Shown one piece after another: positions 1-11,619 of a stretch of 64,000 nt of DNA. Origin of the DNA: Stratiolaelaps scimitus (lineage: Eukaryota > Arthropoda > Arachnida > Mesostigmata > Laelapidae); contig JABWDB010000003.1 of NCBI GenBank assembly GCA_019614645.1, forward strand, positions 16,143,001 to 16,207,000. Reading direction: 5' to 3'. Position 1 is the first letter of the stretch; the number at the start of each line of letters is the position of its first letter. Below the pieces are notes generated by a model, which did no database searches, was not told where the DNA came from, and was given only the letters and a program-made list of their open reading frames with translations. Made by a program: the position numbers and the translations under genes.

Positions 1-2345
1 CCAAACTTACTTCCGAGTCAGGCTGAGTCCTGAAAGCTGTGTCCCGCGGCCCTCGGATCGAAAATAGATAGTTATAGTTGATGCAAGAACGACAGGCGGC
101 TCTAATTTTAGATACTCAGCTAGGGCTCGGGCCAAATGGTTAGAGTTACACGTTCGAGTCACTTGGCTGAATGTATTCAGAGTCACTTTCCGAATGTATT
201 GCCAACGGAGAACCGTTCATAGATACCATTCTGCAGATACGTTATTTAACAAGTTTTCCAAAGGAGAACTATGACTAAGTAGCTGATATATCATCTGTGT
301 CTGCAACATTTTGCTAACGAGGCTAACGAGCTCGAATGTCAGTTGATTCCATGTTTCGTGATTCTCAGGGGGAAACAAGATTGGGGCGTAATGTTCGTAA
401 CTGATTCCACAATCTGTGACTGTGATCCAAGGGTGCGCTATCCGGCTACAAGGCCAACAGCGGATCGACTTTCGGTCAGAGTGCCGTCATCGAACACATA
501 GCTAAGTCAGTAATAAAAACGGCACATCCCCTAGTGTGTCAATGGGCTTGGTTGGTATGTGATATATAATATATCTGCAGTATCTCTAAACTCGAACGAA
601 TTTGCGCATCAATTATGTAAGTGTCAATCGTACATTTTAAGCCGGATTAAATTTTGATTAGCTGTCTAATAACATATCGACTGACAGAAAGGTGGATAAA
701 ACTAAATATTATACTACTGTATTGATATTCACTAAAGCCCACCGCAATGAGTTCGACGCAGTTGCGGTGAAAGCAGCAGGGGTGGGTGTCCTGATTTTAC
801 ACGGAGTTTGGCCTACGCAAATTGGCCTGATCGTTTTCAGGCAGGACAATAACATGAGGACGCAGGATGCTGTTTCCCTATCTCGCTATGTCCGAGTCTA
901 AGATAGATTATCCAGAAATGGCACAACCTACTATTCATGCCCTCGGTTGCCACGAAAGCGAACACCCGGAAAGCCGCAAAGGCAATTCGGCCGCTGTTGC
1001 CATTTAGACGCGTATTTCACGTTTGGAAATTACCTTCCTAATATCGGCAAACTCTAGCAGATCGCAGCAGAGATGTTTTGTGGAGCCGACTTACCCACCA
1101 ATTCACCACCAGGGTGAACGTGGTCTGCGGGCTTTTTTCTTGACTTTATGACGTTATGCCTTGTTCGGCGTAAAGCAGCCACTTATTCGGAATACGCCAG
1201 CGCAGCTTCACATCGACATTGCATAGACACCAATGGCGATACTGAGACACTGCAAAAGAAAGACGTAACTCATTCTTACTTTGAGAAATGCAGTTGCAAA
1301 TTTGCTCGCCAACATACTATTTAAATAAACGAGTGACAGCGGAATTCTCATTGCATATCGACGCAATCGCTGAAACCTGAAATCTAACTTTCATACAGCC
1401 GTGTTGTTCTAGTGTGATATTGTACTCAGCCCAACCGTGGCCCGTCGGTGAGCACGCGACACGTGCGTGGCTCAGGCAAATTGCTGGTAAATATCCATAC
1501 CAAACAAATAAGTCATATGTTATTGATCCTGTGCTGTCGGACGCGTTGCCTCGGAACAGCGACGTCATGTTATCATACTGGTTGTCAGCCTTAAGTCCTT
1601 AGCCGTCCGCGAACTAGGAGGCCACCACGATTTTGCACAGTATTGCGCACATATCAGTCGCAAATACCACAGGTGAATTGAATGAATCGCCAGCTGTGTG
1701 TGATGATTCGTCACCGATTGGCGGGCCATTGCGTCTGTAACTCTAACGGCCAATCTCCTCGTCGCCGAAGGCCGCCAATCAACTCAGGCTCGGTCTGATG
1801 AGCTGACAATGCTTCTGAATCCCTACCACCGACAGTTGACAGATGGAACCTGACGGGAAAGCGAGCATCACGTTCAGAAGCCGGGATCATATATATTTAT
1901 ATATATATATATATATATAACAGCTATTTTCATTACTTATTTCACAGCTAGAGTAGAAACACGAGCTCATTTTTTTAATTCGCAATACAACTATCTGTCC
2001 CACTCACAGACACGTTCATTAGTAACCGCTTCCTACCCATAGTATACTGCTAGATACCGATATTATATCTATGAGCACTACTGTGCTAACAATCAGCTAC
2101 AAAGGAAAGTATACCCGTTGTGTTTATCGCTTTTAAGAAGATTGTGTTTTCTTTTTCAAAGCAACGACTATGTGGATGTAGTATCTCTTCTATACTGAAC
2201 TAAACTTTTTTGGTTTCTGGCTCTCGGCTAACATTAAACGTCCACGAAACCGCTTCCGCATTGGTTCGTAAGACCCACCTCTTCTATACTGGATTATTCT
2301 TATTCAAATCTCAGGTACGGAGCTTAAACGTTCCAAAGCATTCTA
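1..2345. other. No gene seen
   Basis: Only short open frames (up to 83 codons) without splice-site support, plus one TA run. Confidence 0.5.
1888..1920. repeat. (TA)n microsatellite
   Basis: About 33 bases, with one TTT interruption. Confidence 0.9.
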
Positions 2346-2346
2346 C

Positions 2347-2395
<49 letters not shown>
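2346..2395. repeat. (TA)n microsatellite
   Basis: About 50 bases with one TACA break. It accounts for the Ile-Tyr repeats in open frames on both strands here. Confidence 0.95.
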
Positions 2396-2398
<3 letters not shown>

Positions 2399-2849
2399 GG
2401 TACCTCGATATCGTTACACAATCCTTCGAACATTCCTCCTCTGTACGAAGCCACCAATAACAGTTCAATGGCACAGTATTTCTTACATATAAATAATGAT
2501 GGCATACTTCGCCCCAGTAATACGCACATCATGCACGTTCCAGCAGAGCAGCGTTCCATCTATCTCTAGTTGAATTCCTCTCTCGGGCGGCCCCTGAAAG
2601 AATTTCTATCTTTTGGCTACAGCAGTTACTGCTAACGTCCCACGGCAGCGCTGTTCGCGTCGACTACCCATACACTGAGACAGGTGGTGATGGTACCAGC
2701 TAAACACGTATCCACATATTACACCGCACTCGATCCGCTTTCGTTCTCTGATAAAAGCTGAAAAGCGCTGAACGATATGGATATCATAATTACACAGTTA
2801 CAAACATATGTTATTATTACAGATGCAGTAAAATCGTTGATGACTTTAT

Positions 2850-3030
2850 TTCATTGAGAACGACGAGCGTAAACGCTTAGAGCTCGGAGGGGCGTTGTGG
2901 AGACGCTTCCGACAGACGAGCGATTTGGTGGGATGGAAAAATGCCGCGATGCGGGATCGAACGCACGCGGCCCATAATGCGTTATGTACTTGTAATAGGG
3001 CCACCTTTGAGTAGACACTCACGTTTTTGT
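2850..3030 (-). repeat. Possible tRNA-derived SINE, minus strand
   Basis: On the minus strand GTGCGTTCGATCCCGCATCG matches a B box near 2950-2970, preceded by GGTGGCCCTATTACAAG as a weak A box and followed by about 100 bases ending in ATGAAATAAAG. The overall layout fits a SINE but the A box is poor. Confidence 0.25.
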
Positions 3031-3329
3031 GATACCGGTCAAAGTGCATTTATTGGATATTGGTAAGATCCCTGAGATTGATTTACTAAATATTATACAT
3101 ACAATTTCTAGCAGCCCGGCAAACGAAATATAAGTATACGTTGCTCAAGGTACCAGGAGGAGGCTTGACATCCTATGATTACATATCGAAAATCCCTGTC
3201 CGGGTGTCGAGACGTCGGAAAGACACAATTTGTTTAGGGTCCTAGAGAGGATAATTGCCTCTTACGCAATGCGCGTCATTTGTTTTAAAAATTCTAGACA
3301 AACAGTTATTAAATAGTCATTCTTCGTCA

Positions 3330-3405
3330 GCGCGGTGGCTTGAACGGTGGCGTAGTCTTTGGCTATAAAAAGCCAGAGGCTGCAGGTTCAAGTCCCGCTG
3401 CTTGA
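3330..3405 (+). repeat. tRNA-like sequence with good B box
   Basis: GCAGGTTCAAGTCCCGC forms a T-arm with one mismatch and a perfect B box; TTGGCTATAAAAAGCCAGA forms an anticodon-like stem-loop. The acceptor stem pairs at only about four positions. It could be a diverged tRNA or a SINE head; a (CT)n run follows at 3483-3500. Confidence 0.4.
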
Positions 3406-4718
3406 TAGTGACACACAATAAGAGAGCATTGTAAAATTGCTGTTCCTTGGAGAAACCAATAATACTTTACTCGTTACCTACTCTCGCTCTCTCTCTCTCT
3501 AAAATTATCCAAACGCTAGGATATGACAAAATATGGCATACACGTCTCTAAAACACCCTAATAGAAAGCTAAAATCGTACATAATGCATTTTCAGCAATA
3601 GGATTCTCAAGCATTTTCGGTGCAAGACTATTACCATGCATATAATGAAAGTAGTTTCTCTTTTAGACAATTAGATAATTACAGCTACACTATTGCGGCC
3701 AATGCACATCGCTGGTGAGTGCGGATGTCACATAAATCACGATGAGCACTACGATTTATTGTAGCCAATTCGACCCCTAGAACTCGGGGGTTTGGCTGGG
3801 ACATGGTTGACATTGTCCTGCATATGGTCACATATGTTTGCTAAGTGCACAATTTTTCATATGAACAGTCCAGTTGAACAACCACCTCGTATTACGACGT
3901 AATACAGGGTGTTGTTCAAATATTTGGTTTGCGTTAAAACAAATTCTGACCCCCCCCAACAGAGCCAACAATGCCTCTAACTACGTCTACCTCCTTATAT
4001 TTGTCGATGAGTGCGCAACGCTAACTTCCATCGGAAATGGCGACTTCTAGTGCAGCCGTCCAGAGTCCACAGTCGCTCACGCTTGACGTGGATACATATA
4101 GAAATGAATCCTCCAGTTTCGGGTGCGGTTTCTATATATATATACATATATATGCGTGTTTGATGAAGGCCGTTAGCAGACTGTTAAGCTACCTTCCATC
4201 AGTGCAACCATTCGCCGGTGATAATTTCCCTACGGAGGTGATCTATCACCAGCTACCCCAGTCGACGTCTAACGAACTGAATCGAGTTCACTGAATAAGC
4301 GGGCCAAACCGTTGAGTCGTTTACTCGGCTATTGGCTCTGGCCTTGATACAAATCATTGGCGCGGCAATATCTCCTTCTCTGCGGTTACGTCACCCAGCA
4401 TCGAGTCGGAACGATCGATTGACGCTGAGGAATCTCGTCACCATGCGTGCTGTCTGCCACCTACCCACACAGATATCGGCACATAACTGCCGGACCGCTA
4501 CGGCAAAAAACCTGATTTACCGCTGACATATGGTTGACTAGACTTGTTGTTGACTTGCACGCAAGCGATGAGCGCAGGGAATTATTCAAATAGCGCGCGT
4601 TGAGCTTCAACTTTGTGCCGTTGATCATAACATGTGCTGTGTAGGACGATATGCAACAACAAGGATGCCGATGGTGATAATAATGATTGTCAGCAAAGTG
4701 TGATCTTAATGATTGCAG

Positions 4719-4770
4719 AGCTGAGGCCTGTCAGATAGGGGAACAGCTGAGGGTCAGCTCGGAAAAACAG
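4719..4770 (+). repeat. Dispersed repeat, copy 1
   Basis: AGCTGAGGCCTGTCAGATAG and the bases to 4770 match 56178-56228 with only a few differences over 51-52 bases. No gene lies around it. Confidence 0.85.
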
Positions 4771-4899
4771 TTAATGATTGCAGAATTGCGGGGCTCTTCC
4801 ATATGCTGTCTACTGCGAAAGGATTTGATTTATGTTTGCACTGGCAATGAGGGCTTTGCTTGACGCTGCCCGCGTATTTATGACAACGTGAGCGGCACT

Positions 4900-4906
4900 G
4901 ATATAT

Positions 4907-4944
<38 letters not shown>

Positions 4945-5013
4945 CTGTACTGTGTGCCGCAGTTTATACAATGTTGTTGTTGTATATATATATATATATT
5001 ATTATATACTGTA
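4900..5013. repeat. Duplicated (TA)n block
   Basis: Two TA runs (4901-4944 and 4982-5005) are each followed by TTATATACTGTAC, so the run with its flank seems duplicated, with 30 bases between. Confidence 0.85.
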
Positions 5014-5500
5014 CGGAGTTCAATTTGTTTTTCAAATATTACTGTCCCAATGCAGATGGGGAGAAAGCGACAGAGGTGTTGATTTATGACATGGTACGGT
5101 TCGCGTTGTTGAAGTGCGCATTACGATCCAAATCACTGGCCCTACCCAACAATCACAGGCTGCTATTAACAACACCAGCTCTGAAGCATGCCCCGCGAGA
5201 CAGGATGATGCAGATTCGATAATAATAATAATAATGCAGATTCTACCTATAATAGTAGGTAACGGACAACTCTTTATGACTGAAATTAATTACACCCTAA
5301 AAAAGCGTTCTGAGTCGTCCCACCGTCGAGATAAGGTATTTGGCGTGATAACCAAGACCACGATCTATTTCTAGCCTCGGAGTGCTCGGCGAGTGAGGCA
5401 ACCCTATGGGAGAAACAAATCATAGTTCGATGATTACGAAAGTAACCTTTCTTCCCGTTCGTTTCTGTTTGTTTGTTCAACCAAATTGAGATGGTTCCGT

Positions 5501-5764
5501 TTATGTTAAAGCAATAACAAAGTTCAAGGGGAAACAGCAGCGTTGTAGCGCACAGCGTTTGCCATCCTCGAACACTGTAGTTTGTGAACTCTTCCTTCTC
5601 TTCCGCTCAACATCGCCGAGCTCGATGTCTGGCTCATTCATCCTTATCGAAATGTAGAATTCATTCATTTCTTCATCTTTGTTAAGTAGCAATATAACAA
5701 CATGCATAAATATAAATATAGCATCAATACCATAGGTGGTCGGTAAACAACTCACAAGTATCAC
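5501..5764 (-). CDS. Weak candidate coding segment with a charged tail
   Basis: The minus frame has a hydrophobic stretch (IFIFMHVVILLL) followed by a charged region beginning NKDEEMNEFYISIRMNEP, then ERKRRKSS and a Cys-containing end before the stop. Composition is protein-like but I see no convincing acceptor or Kozak start, so this may be chance. Confidence 0.18.
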   Translation of the reverse strand: MILVSCLPTTYGIDAIFIFMHVVILLLNKDEEMNEFYISIRMNEPDIELGDVERKRRKSSQTTVFEDGKRCALQRCCFPLNFVIALT

Positions 5765-6456
5765 TCATCTTTGTCAGATGATGCAGAATGGTACAAACAT
5801 TAATACCATGCAGGATCGATGTCGAGTTTTGTTTTCATTTAAGAGCTGCATGAGTCAGTGCCGGGTGAAGAAGCATCGTCCATCTAGACATAACCCATAG
5901 TCGATATTTGTCACCCAAGGTATTCCTGCTACCATCATTGCCTGTTCAAGGCCGACTCATTATTGGATGACTCATCATCTCATAGGTGTGTATACCTCTT
6001 CCTTGAGCACCCTGAGCGCCCCCCCCCAATATTCTAACCACATTCGGTGTGTGTCATAAGTGAGCTCAGAAAAACGAGCGGGGGAATGATCGCGCGAGGG
6101 CGGTGTTGCTGCTTTTTTGCTGTCTCATTATCAATGTATTGTAACTCCTGTAACGGCTCAGCAGCTGCCTTAGCCGTAAGTGTCGTTGTCCACGCATCCC
6201 CGCCGAACGGACGATGGTCCTGTTACAGCCCACGGACGTCCTCTATCCACCACGTATCCGATCAGCATAATTGCACGCGTAGCGTGATAGTCGCGCCTTT
6301 CAAGCCAGACAAAATATGAAAGAGAGGGAGAGAGAGAGAGCGAGGTGGAGGAAAGGGAGAGATTGGAGAGAGGGAAATGATAGGACGACCTGAACCGCAC
6401 CCTTATTACTGGTACTGGCTAGAGATGCTACATGTTCGTATGTCGTCTAATCGCCG

Positions 6457-6759
6457 CTAATCGTTGTAAATAGCGGAGAGAGGCGTCCATCGAGTCGCCC
6501 ACTCGAGCGACAGTGACTTTAGCTCGCTCACAAAACCATACTTAACGGCCATTGCAAATAGGGCGACACCTATAATATACGTCGCAGTCCCTTTGCCATT
6601 ATCGGCGAAACAATGATCAACGATAGGTGCTCGGAGCCACATTTGCGCGAATGGCAATAAAGCGGACATCAACACCGCAACTCTTCGTATCAGTTGTCTC
6701 AAACAGTTCAAACTGAGAGTGACTTCGGTTATGACATCATAGAGTGGGCCTGGACGCAA
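6457..6759 (-). CDS. Candidate C-terminal exon of a membrane protein (100 residues)
   Basis: CTCACTCCTGCAATAG is a good minus-strand acceptor ending at 6760, and the phase-0 frame from 6759 is open to a TAG stop at 6457. The product has two hydrophobic segments, about residues 27-42 (around VAVLMSALLPFAQMWL) and 70-87 (TYIIGVALFAMAVKYGFV), and a short polar tail. It looks like the last exon of a multi-pass receptor, channel or transporter. I do not recognise the family and see no partner exon upstream. Confidence 0.33.
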   Translation of the reverse strand: MRPGPLYDVITEVTLSLNCLRQLIRRVAVLMSALLPFAQMWLRAPIVDHCFADNGKGTATYIIGVALFAMAVKYGFVSELKSLSLEWATRWTPLSAIYND

Positions 6760-6783
6760 CTATTGCAGGAGTGAGCACGCAAG

Positions 6784-6825
6784 ATATATATATATATATA
6801 TAGAAAGAGAGAGAGAGAGAGATCG
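6784..6825. repeat. Compound (TA)n(GA)n
   Basis: A short TA run is directly followed by GAAAGAGAGAGAGAGAGAG. Confidence 0.85.
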
Positions 6826-7425
6826 AGATGAACTGAGTGGTAACTGATAGTGTTTGCTTAGTTGATGTGGCTGTTGTAGCAGTCAACATTGCTTATTGTC
6901 AGAAGGGGCGGATATCGGGATAATTTGAACCGACCCATAATGACCCTGATGGAACCGTCAGTTGTTCGACCAAGGTAACGTGTCGTCGTCGTATAGACGC
7001 TACTAATGCTCACACTTTACTCATTTGGTGAGGGTTCATTTGATGCTAAGCTATACGAATGGACTGAACTGGATGGAGATAACATCAATGGCCTAGTCTG
7101 GCCTGACATTCCCAACAGCTGGCACCACTGACCGATGTCAATGTTGTCGATAACCCTTCTCATGTACACACAAGAGGCCGCACCATATTGGAAGTGTCCA
7201 TCACACGTACGGTGTTTGAAGAGCAATGCGACAAGATGGGAAACCAGGCCAAATTTGACGATGCCGAAAGTTTTGTTCTAAACCACGCGTTGTTGTCTAA
7301 ATTCGTTTTGAGAAAGAAAATAGAAATAAGACATTTCCGAAAACTTGACATTTTAACCCTTTAAATTGTGGTCACGCCTCATACGATATCTTAATGTTTT
7401 CAACACCTTGTACAAATACGTTATA

Positions 7426-7449
7426 ATATATATATATATATATATATAA
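7426..7449. repeat. (TA)n microsatellite
   Basis: Twenty-four bases, uninterrupted. Confidence 0.9.
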
Positions 7450-8276
7450 TGAAGAAAGTGATCTGAACGATTGACGTTGCCTACTTTGTTGAACACAACG
7501 TGATCAGGTTTATATGTTTCTCTGCACGTTCTTTACTCAAAGCTTCGTTATATCTGTTTCCACCTACATATTCGTTGTGTGGTGCGTACATCCTAATTGA
7601 ACCCGCGCCCGCTTTGTCATCTAGGCTTACATCCTAGCGTTATAGCGAATATAGTAGCTTGTTCCTCAGCGAGACTACCCTCCTACTCTGGTTACCTGAG
7701 GAAACTGCAGAGTCATGATGAGCAGCAGCCCATTATGAAAATTATAATAGTAACATTAGTATCACCATTCCATTGCATCGCGATCTAGGTAACGAGCTGA
7801 TATGCTGACGACAAGAGCAATCTTATATAGATAGACCTATTAGTGGGTGGTAAATATGATGTGGGACTAATATCAGTATTGGCCCTCCCTCGAATCGCGA
7901 GCGTTCACTTCGCCGGCACTGGCTAGCATCATCCCCGAACGAATCGTGGTTCACCCTTCGGAATCGAGTCCATCGAGCGCCAGCCATTCTGTTTGTTACC
8001 TGAAGAGACTGAGAAAGACAGGTGCACTGTTGGATTTTTGTCCCATACTACGATATCTATGGACTATTCTAACTACTGCGCTGCAAAACAAACGGCAACT
8101 GTTCGATACAGCTGAACAATGAATTACACACGGGTAGACATTAGGCATTAGGTGACAGCTTCGGGAAGTGTACTGTAAAATCGGCTATACCGTGCAAATG
8201 CAGTCGCAGCCACGGCCACGCTCTTGGCTGCCCTTGTAGTCGGTAGTTGTTTTACCACCGTTGCGTGCGCAAGCAG

Positions 8277-8459
8277 ATGGAGTCCAGTGAGCGTAGTTCG
8301 ATTTTCCTAGCCACCAACGAAGCTACTCCTGACAGCGCGTACGACCCGCAACTGTTCAAGGTTACCAATGATTTTCTGGGACCATCGACCCGTGCTCGAG
8401 ACTTCGTTCCACCGATCAGCGGCAGCAGCAGGAACAGCAGCAGCAAGATGATGTTTGTG
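8277..8459 (+). CDS. Candidate coding exon, 61 codons, phase 0 at its end
   Basis: The frame from ATG at 8277 runs for 61 codons to GTG|GTAAGTG at 8459, a near-consensus donor. The product is polar, starting MESSERSSIFLATNE and ending in a Ser/Asn-rich SSRNSSSKMMFV, with a codon mix like the long exon at 19091. The ATG directly follows GCAAGCAG, which could also serve as an acceptor, so this may be an internal exon. Caution: the opposite strand also has an open frame here whose first 20 residues look like a signal peptide, made from the same CAG/CTG repeat. Function is unknown. Confidence 0.4.
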
Positions 8460-8779
8460 GTAAGTGTCATCGAGACGACAAAGTCCCCGTTCGGTGTCCT
8501 CATTTCTATTGCATCCCATTCTTTGGCAGGCTCACCTGGTGTCGCCCGGCCCTAACGGAATATTAACTAACGTAACCTAAGCTTCCTGAATGATGTCTTC
8601 CTCTGCAGTCAATCAAATAGTACATACTGCCACTATCGATCGGTGCGACGTCGGCGACAAACCGCTGTGTCGCTAGCTCGTCGTTCGGTGTCGCTCTGCA
8701 TGTAGCACGGAGTATTATGACGACATTCTCCTCAGAAAGAAAGAAATAGGAAGAGGAAGACAGATAGAGTGAGGGAGAG

Positions 8780-9284
8780 TGCCCCACACCTGTGCTCTCC
8801 AATACTTTTCAACTTTGTTGCTGAAAGTTTTCCCATTGCCAGTGGGTGGCGACGTTGGCGTCGCTATCATAGTAGTCGTTACTGATACTGCTGCTTTTGC
8901 CGTGGTGGTGGTTGTTGTTGATATTGTTGTTGTGGTTCTGGTGGGAGTGCGGGTGGTGTTGCTTGTTGCTGATGGGCCTTTGCCTGTGTCTGTGTTCGTG
9001 AGCTGTGTTCGACGAGAAGCTCGTGCGAGCCGCCGCCTCTTCTTGAATGTGCCGATACTGTGCCCGGACACCTTTTCTTGTGGCCGTCGAGGCTTTACGA
9101 ACGTTCAAGCCGGCAGCGAGGATGATCTTTTACCACTGGTGAGTGAATTTCTCTCTTTCTCTCTGCCTTGCTCAATATGGTGCTTCTTAGCTCGGCACAA
9201 GCTAGTGCCGGAGTGTCCATTAGCCCAAGCGAGGTGTGCACGTACGGCTGTACGCCGGCAACAACACAGCTATCGCTATCACCA
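8780..9284. other. Ambiguous coding-like block with donors at 9139 and 9285
   Basis: On the plus strand an open Val-rich frame ends at CTG|GTGAGTG (9138). After a possible 52-bp intron, TGCTTCTTAG (acceptor, exon from 9191) leads to CCA|GTGAGC (9284). The phases of the two pieces do not join in the open frame. On the minus strand 8809-9108 encodes a His/Asn-rich tract (HNNNINNNHHHG), a composition common in arthropod regulators. His and Asn codons read backwards give Val, so one of the two is a shadow and I cannot decide which. Confidence 0.3.
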
Positions 9285-9327
9285 GTGAGCAGAAGTCAGC
9301 AAGTCACAATATATATGACCGCGCCTG

Positions 9328-9329
<2 letters not shown>

Positions 9330-9358
<29 letters not shown>

Positions 9359-9359
9359 C
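9330..9359. repeat. (TA)n microsatellite
   Basis: Thirty bases, just inside the GC-rich patch at 8.2-9.9 kb. Confidence 0.9.
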
Positions 9360-10223
9360 TACCACAATCACTCTCATTCGGAAAGCGCATACGTCCGGTG
9401 CAGCCGACTGACGGACCCACTGTCTGCCGTGTCTACCACTGCGTTGTCAGTGATTTGTAACAACTGCAAATCGCAAGCAAGCATTCTCATAGCCAGATCT
9501 GTAATAGGTAGTCGCAGAGATCTGCCCGCGCGTCAGCGAAGTCAGGCGTTCACGCTCGGCGCACTCGGGGTGTCTTGCTATACTAGAGATCACTTGGTGT
9601 GGTCTTACCGAACGGCATGGATGGCTTGTACGTTCGCCCCAAGCGAGGTGTCTTTCGGGAATCAGACACAGAGACAGAGTGGAAAGACCACCAAGTCGCC
9701 AACGAGTGTCACACAGCGGCGTGCCGGCGGTCGTTGCCGAGAGTATTCGCCACGAGGATGGCACCATCCTGTGTTGCCCGTTCCTCGCAGAGATCATATG
9801 TACATAGCCGAGATGTACATATAACAGCAGCATCCCTGCTATGTACGTGTTAGCTGTCTCATGATAGGAACACGCGCGTCTCTAGACTGTTCGTCTTAGC
9901 CGGGCGTCTAGGCTCGACTTTGGCGTCCTGCAGCGGCTGCTGTCGTTGACTTTTGACCACCTGGCTAAATATAACACTGTGCTTCGACTAAATATAACTT
10001 GTGTTACAACCCTATATACCTCAGCGACGTCGGTGGCGAATGCATTCGCACGGCAAGGCGAAAACGAATTGAGCTGTCGGCATGGAGAATTGCAGGGGGG
10101 AAGATTTTAGTGATTAGCGTGCGAGCTCGTATCTCACCAAGCACGATATGTATATGTCGGAATCACAGTATTGTGATGTGTGCGGCAATTGTAACTGTAT
10201 TGCAATCGGCGTTCTCTCTGCAG

Positions 10224-10289
10224 GCCTACAATCCGCAGCTGACAATTTTCATAGCACACCTGAACACGTGGCACAAACGACTATGGTGA
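10224..10289 (+). CDS. Candidate short terminal exon behind a strong acceptor
   Basis: GGCGTTCTCTCTGCAG at 10208-10223 is a near-ideal 3' splice site. In phase 0 the exon reads AYNPQLTIFIAHLNTWHKRLW and stops at 10289. Phase 0 matches the end of the 8277-8459 exon, so the two could be joined. A second phase is also open for 27 codons, so the frame is not certain. Confidence 0.25.
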   Translation, partial: AYNPQLTIFIAHLNTWHKRLW

Positions 10290-10953
10290 AAACTCGAACG
10301 GTCAGGGTCTAATGAACCATCACAACAATGAACACCCACCGCGTTCAAAACTGGATGCAACGAAAGATCGAAAAGTCGCCGCTTGCCAATACCCGCATTT
10401 GGTAGTCAATTATTTAATATAGAGATGCCAAGGAATAGCTCGCAAGCTAGACGGAAGCTTAGCTGTATCTTACTGTGTTAAAAACAATATTCACTCCTGC
10501 AAAACACCTGGCTTTTTATATTCTAGTGGCTAATGCCCTCAAATATTATGGCTGAATTTAATAACTTTTATACGTGAGTCGTACACGACTGCATAGTACA
10601 CCTTCATATATAATCGTATTTTGGCGCTACTTTGGATGACGTGCCATTAAGTGAACACATTAAGTAGACCTCTACTCTACACATTATGCGGCCCCTTTGT
10701 AATGGAGATTCTCCAAAGCAGGCGATTACGAACGAGTTGATTTTTTATTATTTATAATGGGTGGTAATTTCCGCAATCTATGAGCGACGCTAGACAAATA
10801 GGTAAGACTGAAAAATAGCACACCACCTCTTTGAACTGTTGTCCGTCTGCTGCATCGTTCACATCCTATCTCGATTCGAGGATAGAAGTTTTCTGTGCGA
10901 TCAACTTGCGGAGACCAACAAACCACCTATCCACTCCTGTCTCCTTCACTAGC

Positions 10954-11199
10954 TCAGCGGCGAAGAGGCGCAACTGAAACCAGCGTATCGAACCTGAGCA
11001 TCGAAGAGGAGTGTGCAGTGTCTGATGGAGTTTCTCCTCTTGGCTCAGAGGAAGTGCCCCATTTCGACCCATTGGAAGAGGGACCTCGTAAGGGATTGTA
11101 CTGCCCGAGACTTATATCTTCCCTCATCAGATTACCGCCTTCTCCACCGTATCTACGCAGCTCGGCCTGCAAGCCAAGTGACTCGAGGCAGGGGCACAT
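10954..11199 (-). CDS. Possible second exon of the minus-strand secreted-protein gene
   Basis: A minus-strand frame starts right after CATTTTCGAAG (AG at 11200-11201) and runs 81 codons to a stop. It opens with MCPCLESLGLQAELRRYGGEG and closes with a dibasic RR. Joined in phase 0 to the signal-peptide exon it would give about 128 residues with GKR and two RR sites. The acceptor is mediocre and an alternative AG at about 11211 (TTCATAG) gives a different short frame. The plus strand is also coding-like here, with better splice sites, so this is tentative. Confidence 0.22.
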   Translation of the reverse strand: MCPCLESLGLQAELRRYGGEGGNLMREDISLGQYNPLRGPSSNGSKWGTSSEPRGETPSDTAHSSSMLRFDTLVSVAPLRR

Positions 11200-11283
11200 C
11201 TTCGAAAATGTGTCTATGAATGGATTGTCCTTTTCGATCGCCGAAGAAGCTATCTACTGCTACTGCCGGACTGGTGGACCAAG
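10958..11283 (+). CDS. Candidate internal coding exon, about 108 codons
   Basis: A long pyrimidine tract (CCACTCCTGTCTCCTTCACT) leads to AGCTCAG at 10957. The following phase-0 frame stays open to ACCAAG|GTGACA at 11283, a fair donor, and ends in phase 2. The product is acidic and Ser/Pro-rich, with SNLSIEEECAVSDGVSPLG near its start and EEAIYCYCRTGG near its end. No domain is recognised. The phase matches the donor of the 8277 exon. The minus strand is also open across 10954-11199, so strand choice is not settled. Confidence 0.4.
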
Positions 11284-11619
11284 GTGACAGAAAGTTCTTA
11301 GTAGTATTTTTCCTAAAACTTAACCCCTCCGAAAGTTAGCGGCACATCCAAGGTTAACTAAGAAACAAAAATAAGTTCCGTTCCAAGCGGATACAAAATC
11401 AAGCACTATAAAATCAGGAAAGACACATTTTTTGCCTTCACTGCAATTTGATACTAAGCTGTTTGTGTCTCAGATGAGCGGCGTATTATAACGAAGAACC
11501 ACTACACAAAGTAGTCAGTAAAAAAATCAAGGCGGCTGCTGTCTGATAGCGGATTAACCAAAGTTGTTTTTCTAATGCGTTAATATAAGACTAGCTCGCA
11601 CGAGCACAATACGCCTTAC

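Noticed and set aside
8288..8503. Minus-strand frame with a signal peptide and a CGSYALSGVASLV segment recalling an insulin B chain
   Set aside because: Only two Cys, the second B-chain Cys is missing, spacing is off by one, and no A chain follows. The hydrophobic start comes from a CTG repeat.
8779..9105. Val-rich plus frame and His/Asn-rich minus frame as separate genes
   Set aside because: They are exact reverse complements codon for codon, so at most one is real.
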